Made by a program: the position numbers and the translations under genes
Origin: Spirochaetaceae bacterium
GTDB taxonomy: Bacteria; Spirochaetota; Spirochaetia; Treponematales; Breznakiellaceae
DNA length: 14,618 nucleotides
Direction: 5' to 3'
Assembly (NCBI GenBank): GCA_031288215.1
Contig: JAITRV010000071.1
Coordinates: forward strand, 1-14,618
Part shown: one piece after another, positions 13,471 through 14,618 of the stretch
Layout: each line of letters begins with the position of its first letter
How positions within the stretch are numbered: the first letter of the stretch is position 1
The notes under the pieces: generated by a model
Told to the model about the DNA's origin: nothing
The model's input: only the letters and a program-made list of their open reading frames with translations
The model's database searches: none

Positions 13471-14618
13471 GTGACCAGGCCGTTTTTTACGGTTACCCGT
13501 AACGATTCCCGCTGCCGCGCGCGTACCGGTATCATGGAACTGCCCCACGGAAAGGTAACCACGCCGGTATTTATGCCGGTGGGTACCAACGCGACAGTTA
13601 AGGCGCAGACCGTTGACGACCTTGAAAGAATCGGCTTTGAAATAATCCTTTCGAATACCTATCATCTTTACCTTAGGCCGGGAATGGAGGTTATCGGCGC
13701 GGCCGGAGGGCTGCACAATTTTATGAGCTGGGACCGGAATATCCTGACCGACTCAGGCGGGTTTCAGGTTTTTTCCCTGGCGCCCATGCGGAAAATCCGG
13801 GACGAGGGGGTGCGTTTCCGTTCCCACATTGACGGCTCCTATCACAACCTGACTCCGGAAGATGCTGTAGAGATACAGGGGATTCTGAACAGCGATATAC
13901 AGATGCAGCTTGATGTTTGTACCCCCTGGGGTATTTCGTACCGGGAGGCGGAAGAGGCCCTCCGGGTTACGACCCTTTGGCTTAAGCGGGCAAAAAGCGC
14001 CTGGGAAAAGATCCGCGACTCTTCGCGTGACAACGGGGGCGCCGGTGTTTACCGGGGAAAGCTTTTCGCGATTGTCCAGGGGAATTTTTTTAAGGACCTT
14101 AGGGAACGGAGCGTGGAATCGGTAGTCGCCGAAAATACCCCCGGTATCGCCATAGGCGGACTTTCCGTGGGGGAGGAGGAGCCGGTCTTTCTTGAATACC
14201 TCTCCTATACGGCGTCCCTTTTGCCCCCGGAAAAACCCCGCTATGTGATGGGCATCGGAACCCCCCAATATATTCTTGGCGCTATAGAGCAGGGCATCGA
14301 CATGTTCGACTGTGTGTTTCCCACCAGAACGGCCCGTAACGGCCATGTTTTTTCCCGCCGGGGGGCTTATAATTTAAAAAAAGCCGAAAATCGCCTCAAC
14401 TTTGAGCCGATAGATAAAGAGTGCGGGTGTCCGGTTTGCGGGAAGTACAGTCTGGCCTACCTGAGACACCTTTTTAAGACACGGGAGATACTCTGTTCCA
14501 TGCTCGCGACGTATCATAATCTGTATTTTCTCCACGACCTTGTCGGGGAAGCCCGAAGGGCGATCGCGGAGGATCGTTTTTTGTCATTCAAAAGTTCGTT
14601 TCTTGAAACGTATTCCCG
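13471..14618 (+). CDS. tgt: tRNA-guanine transglycosylase Tgt, 3' partial
   Basis: About 382 codons are present and the frame runs off the right edge; relatives are ~375-390 residues, so only a few are missing. The enzyme swaps guanine 34 of GUN-anticodon tRNAs for preQ1 in the queuosine pathway. Visible sites (numbered from GTG 13471): D94 in TDSGGFQV, substrate-pocket LDVC (147-150), IVQG (201-204), GGLSVGE (229-235), the nucleophile D280 in MFDCVFPTRTARNGH, and a zinc site with C318, C320, C323 and H349. The retained Cys150 and GGLSVGE match preQ1-using bacterial enzymes rather than queuine-using ones (inference). The start could be GTG 13471 or TTG 13450; ATG 13534 is too late because it would remove the first strand. 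It follows lptG with a 17-base gap or a short overlap. Confidence 0.95.
   Translation, partial: MTRPFFTVTRNDSRCRARTGIMELPHGKVTTPVFMPVGTNATVKAQTVDDLERIGFEIILSNTYHLYLRPGMEVIGAAGGLHNFMSWDRNILTDSGGFQVFSLAPMRKIRDEGVRFRSHIDGSYHNLTPEDAVEIQGILNSDIQMQLDVCTPWGISYREAEEALRVTTLWLKRAKSAWEKIRDSSRDNGGAGVYRGKLFAIVQGNFFKDLRERSVESVVAENTPGIAIGGLSVGEEEPVFLEYLSYTASLLPPEKPRYVMGIGTPQYILGAIEQGIDMFDCVFPTRTARNGHVFSRRGAYNLKKAENRLNFEPIDKECGCPVCGKYSLAYLRHLFKTREILCSMLATYHNLYFLHDLVGEARRAIAEDRFLSFKSSFLETYS

Noticed and set aside
1..14618. CRISPR arrays, insertion sequences, prophage, att sites or toxin-antitoxin pairs
   Set aside because: Read for spaced direct repeats, terminal inverted repeats, transposase motifs and small paired genes; none found. 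The content is conserved housekeeping genes.

Overview
The window looks like chromosome of a spirochaete of the Treponema group. The strongest sign is the gene order rimP-nusA-infB-rbfA-truB-ribF-rpsO-pnp-lptF-lptG-tgt, which I recall from treponemes, together with a NusA that ends in a zinc ribbon. G+C is high for that group, especially in the first 7.5 kb, so a less-studied high-GC (possibly gut-associated) treponeme is plausible. That placement is inference, since no tree can be made here. Every convincing gene is on the + strand.

Layout. Positions 1-1726 hold an upstream pair: the 3' part of a secreted M30-type (hyicolysin-like) zinc metallopeptidase, and a small secreted protein joined to it by a 4-base GTGA overlap. 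The gap at 1727-1900 is the largest intergenic space (174 bases). It holds a sigma70-type promoter (TTGACA, 17-base spacer, TAATGT) and, before the first gene, a hairpin with a T run that can act as a leader attenuator. Positions 1901 to the window end carry a tightly packed cluster: ribosome maturation factor RimP, transcription factor NusA, initiation factor IF2, ribosome-binding factor RbfA, tRNA pseudouridine synthase TruB, FAD synthetase RibF, ribosomal protein S15, polynucleotide phosphorylase, two LptF/LptG-family membrane permeases and tRNA-guanine transglycosylase (3' end cut off). Genes overlap by 14-16 bases or are 2-58 bases apart, and I see no terminator inside the cluster, so it probably forms one long transcript.

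How the genes fit together. The first nine cluster genes make and maintain the translation machinery and couple it to transcription and RNA turnover: 30S assembly (RimP, RbfA, S15), initiation (IF2), elongation/termination control (NusA), tRNA modification (TruB, Tgt), RNA decay (PNPase) and flavin cofactor supply (RibF). The LptF/LptG pair is the envelope-related exception.

The most interesting points are the possible transcription attenuator ahead of rimP-nusA, a zinc ribbon on the end of NusA, an Arg/Pro/Gly-rich disordered region with an internal duplication in IF2, a degenerate flavokinase half in RibF, and the metallopeptidase/small secreted protein pair. I did not find a clearly new multi-gene system, CRISPR array, mobile element or RNA gene. 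No stretch longer than 300 bases lacks a gene.
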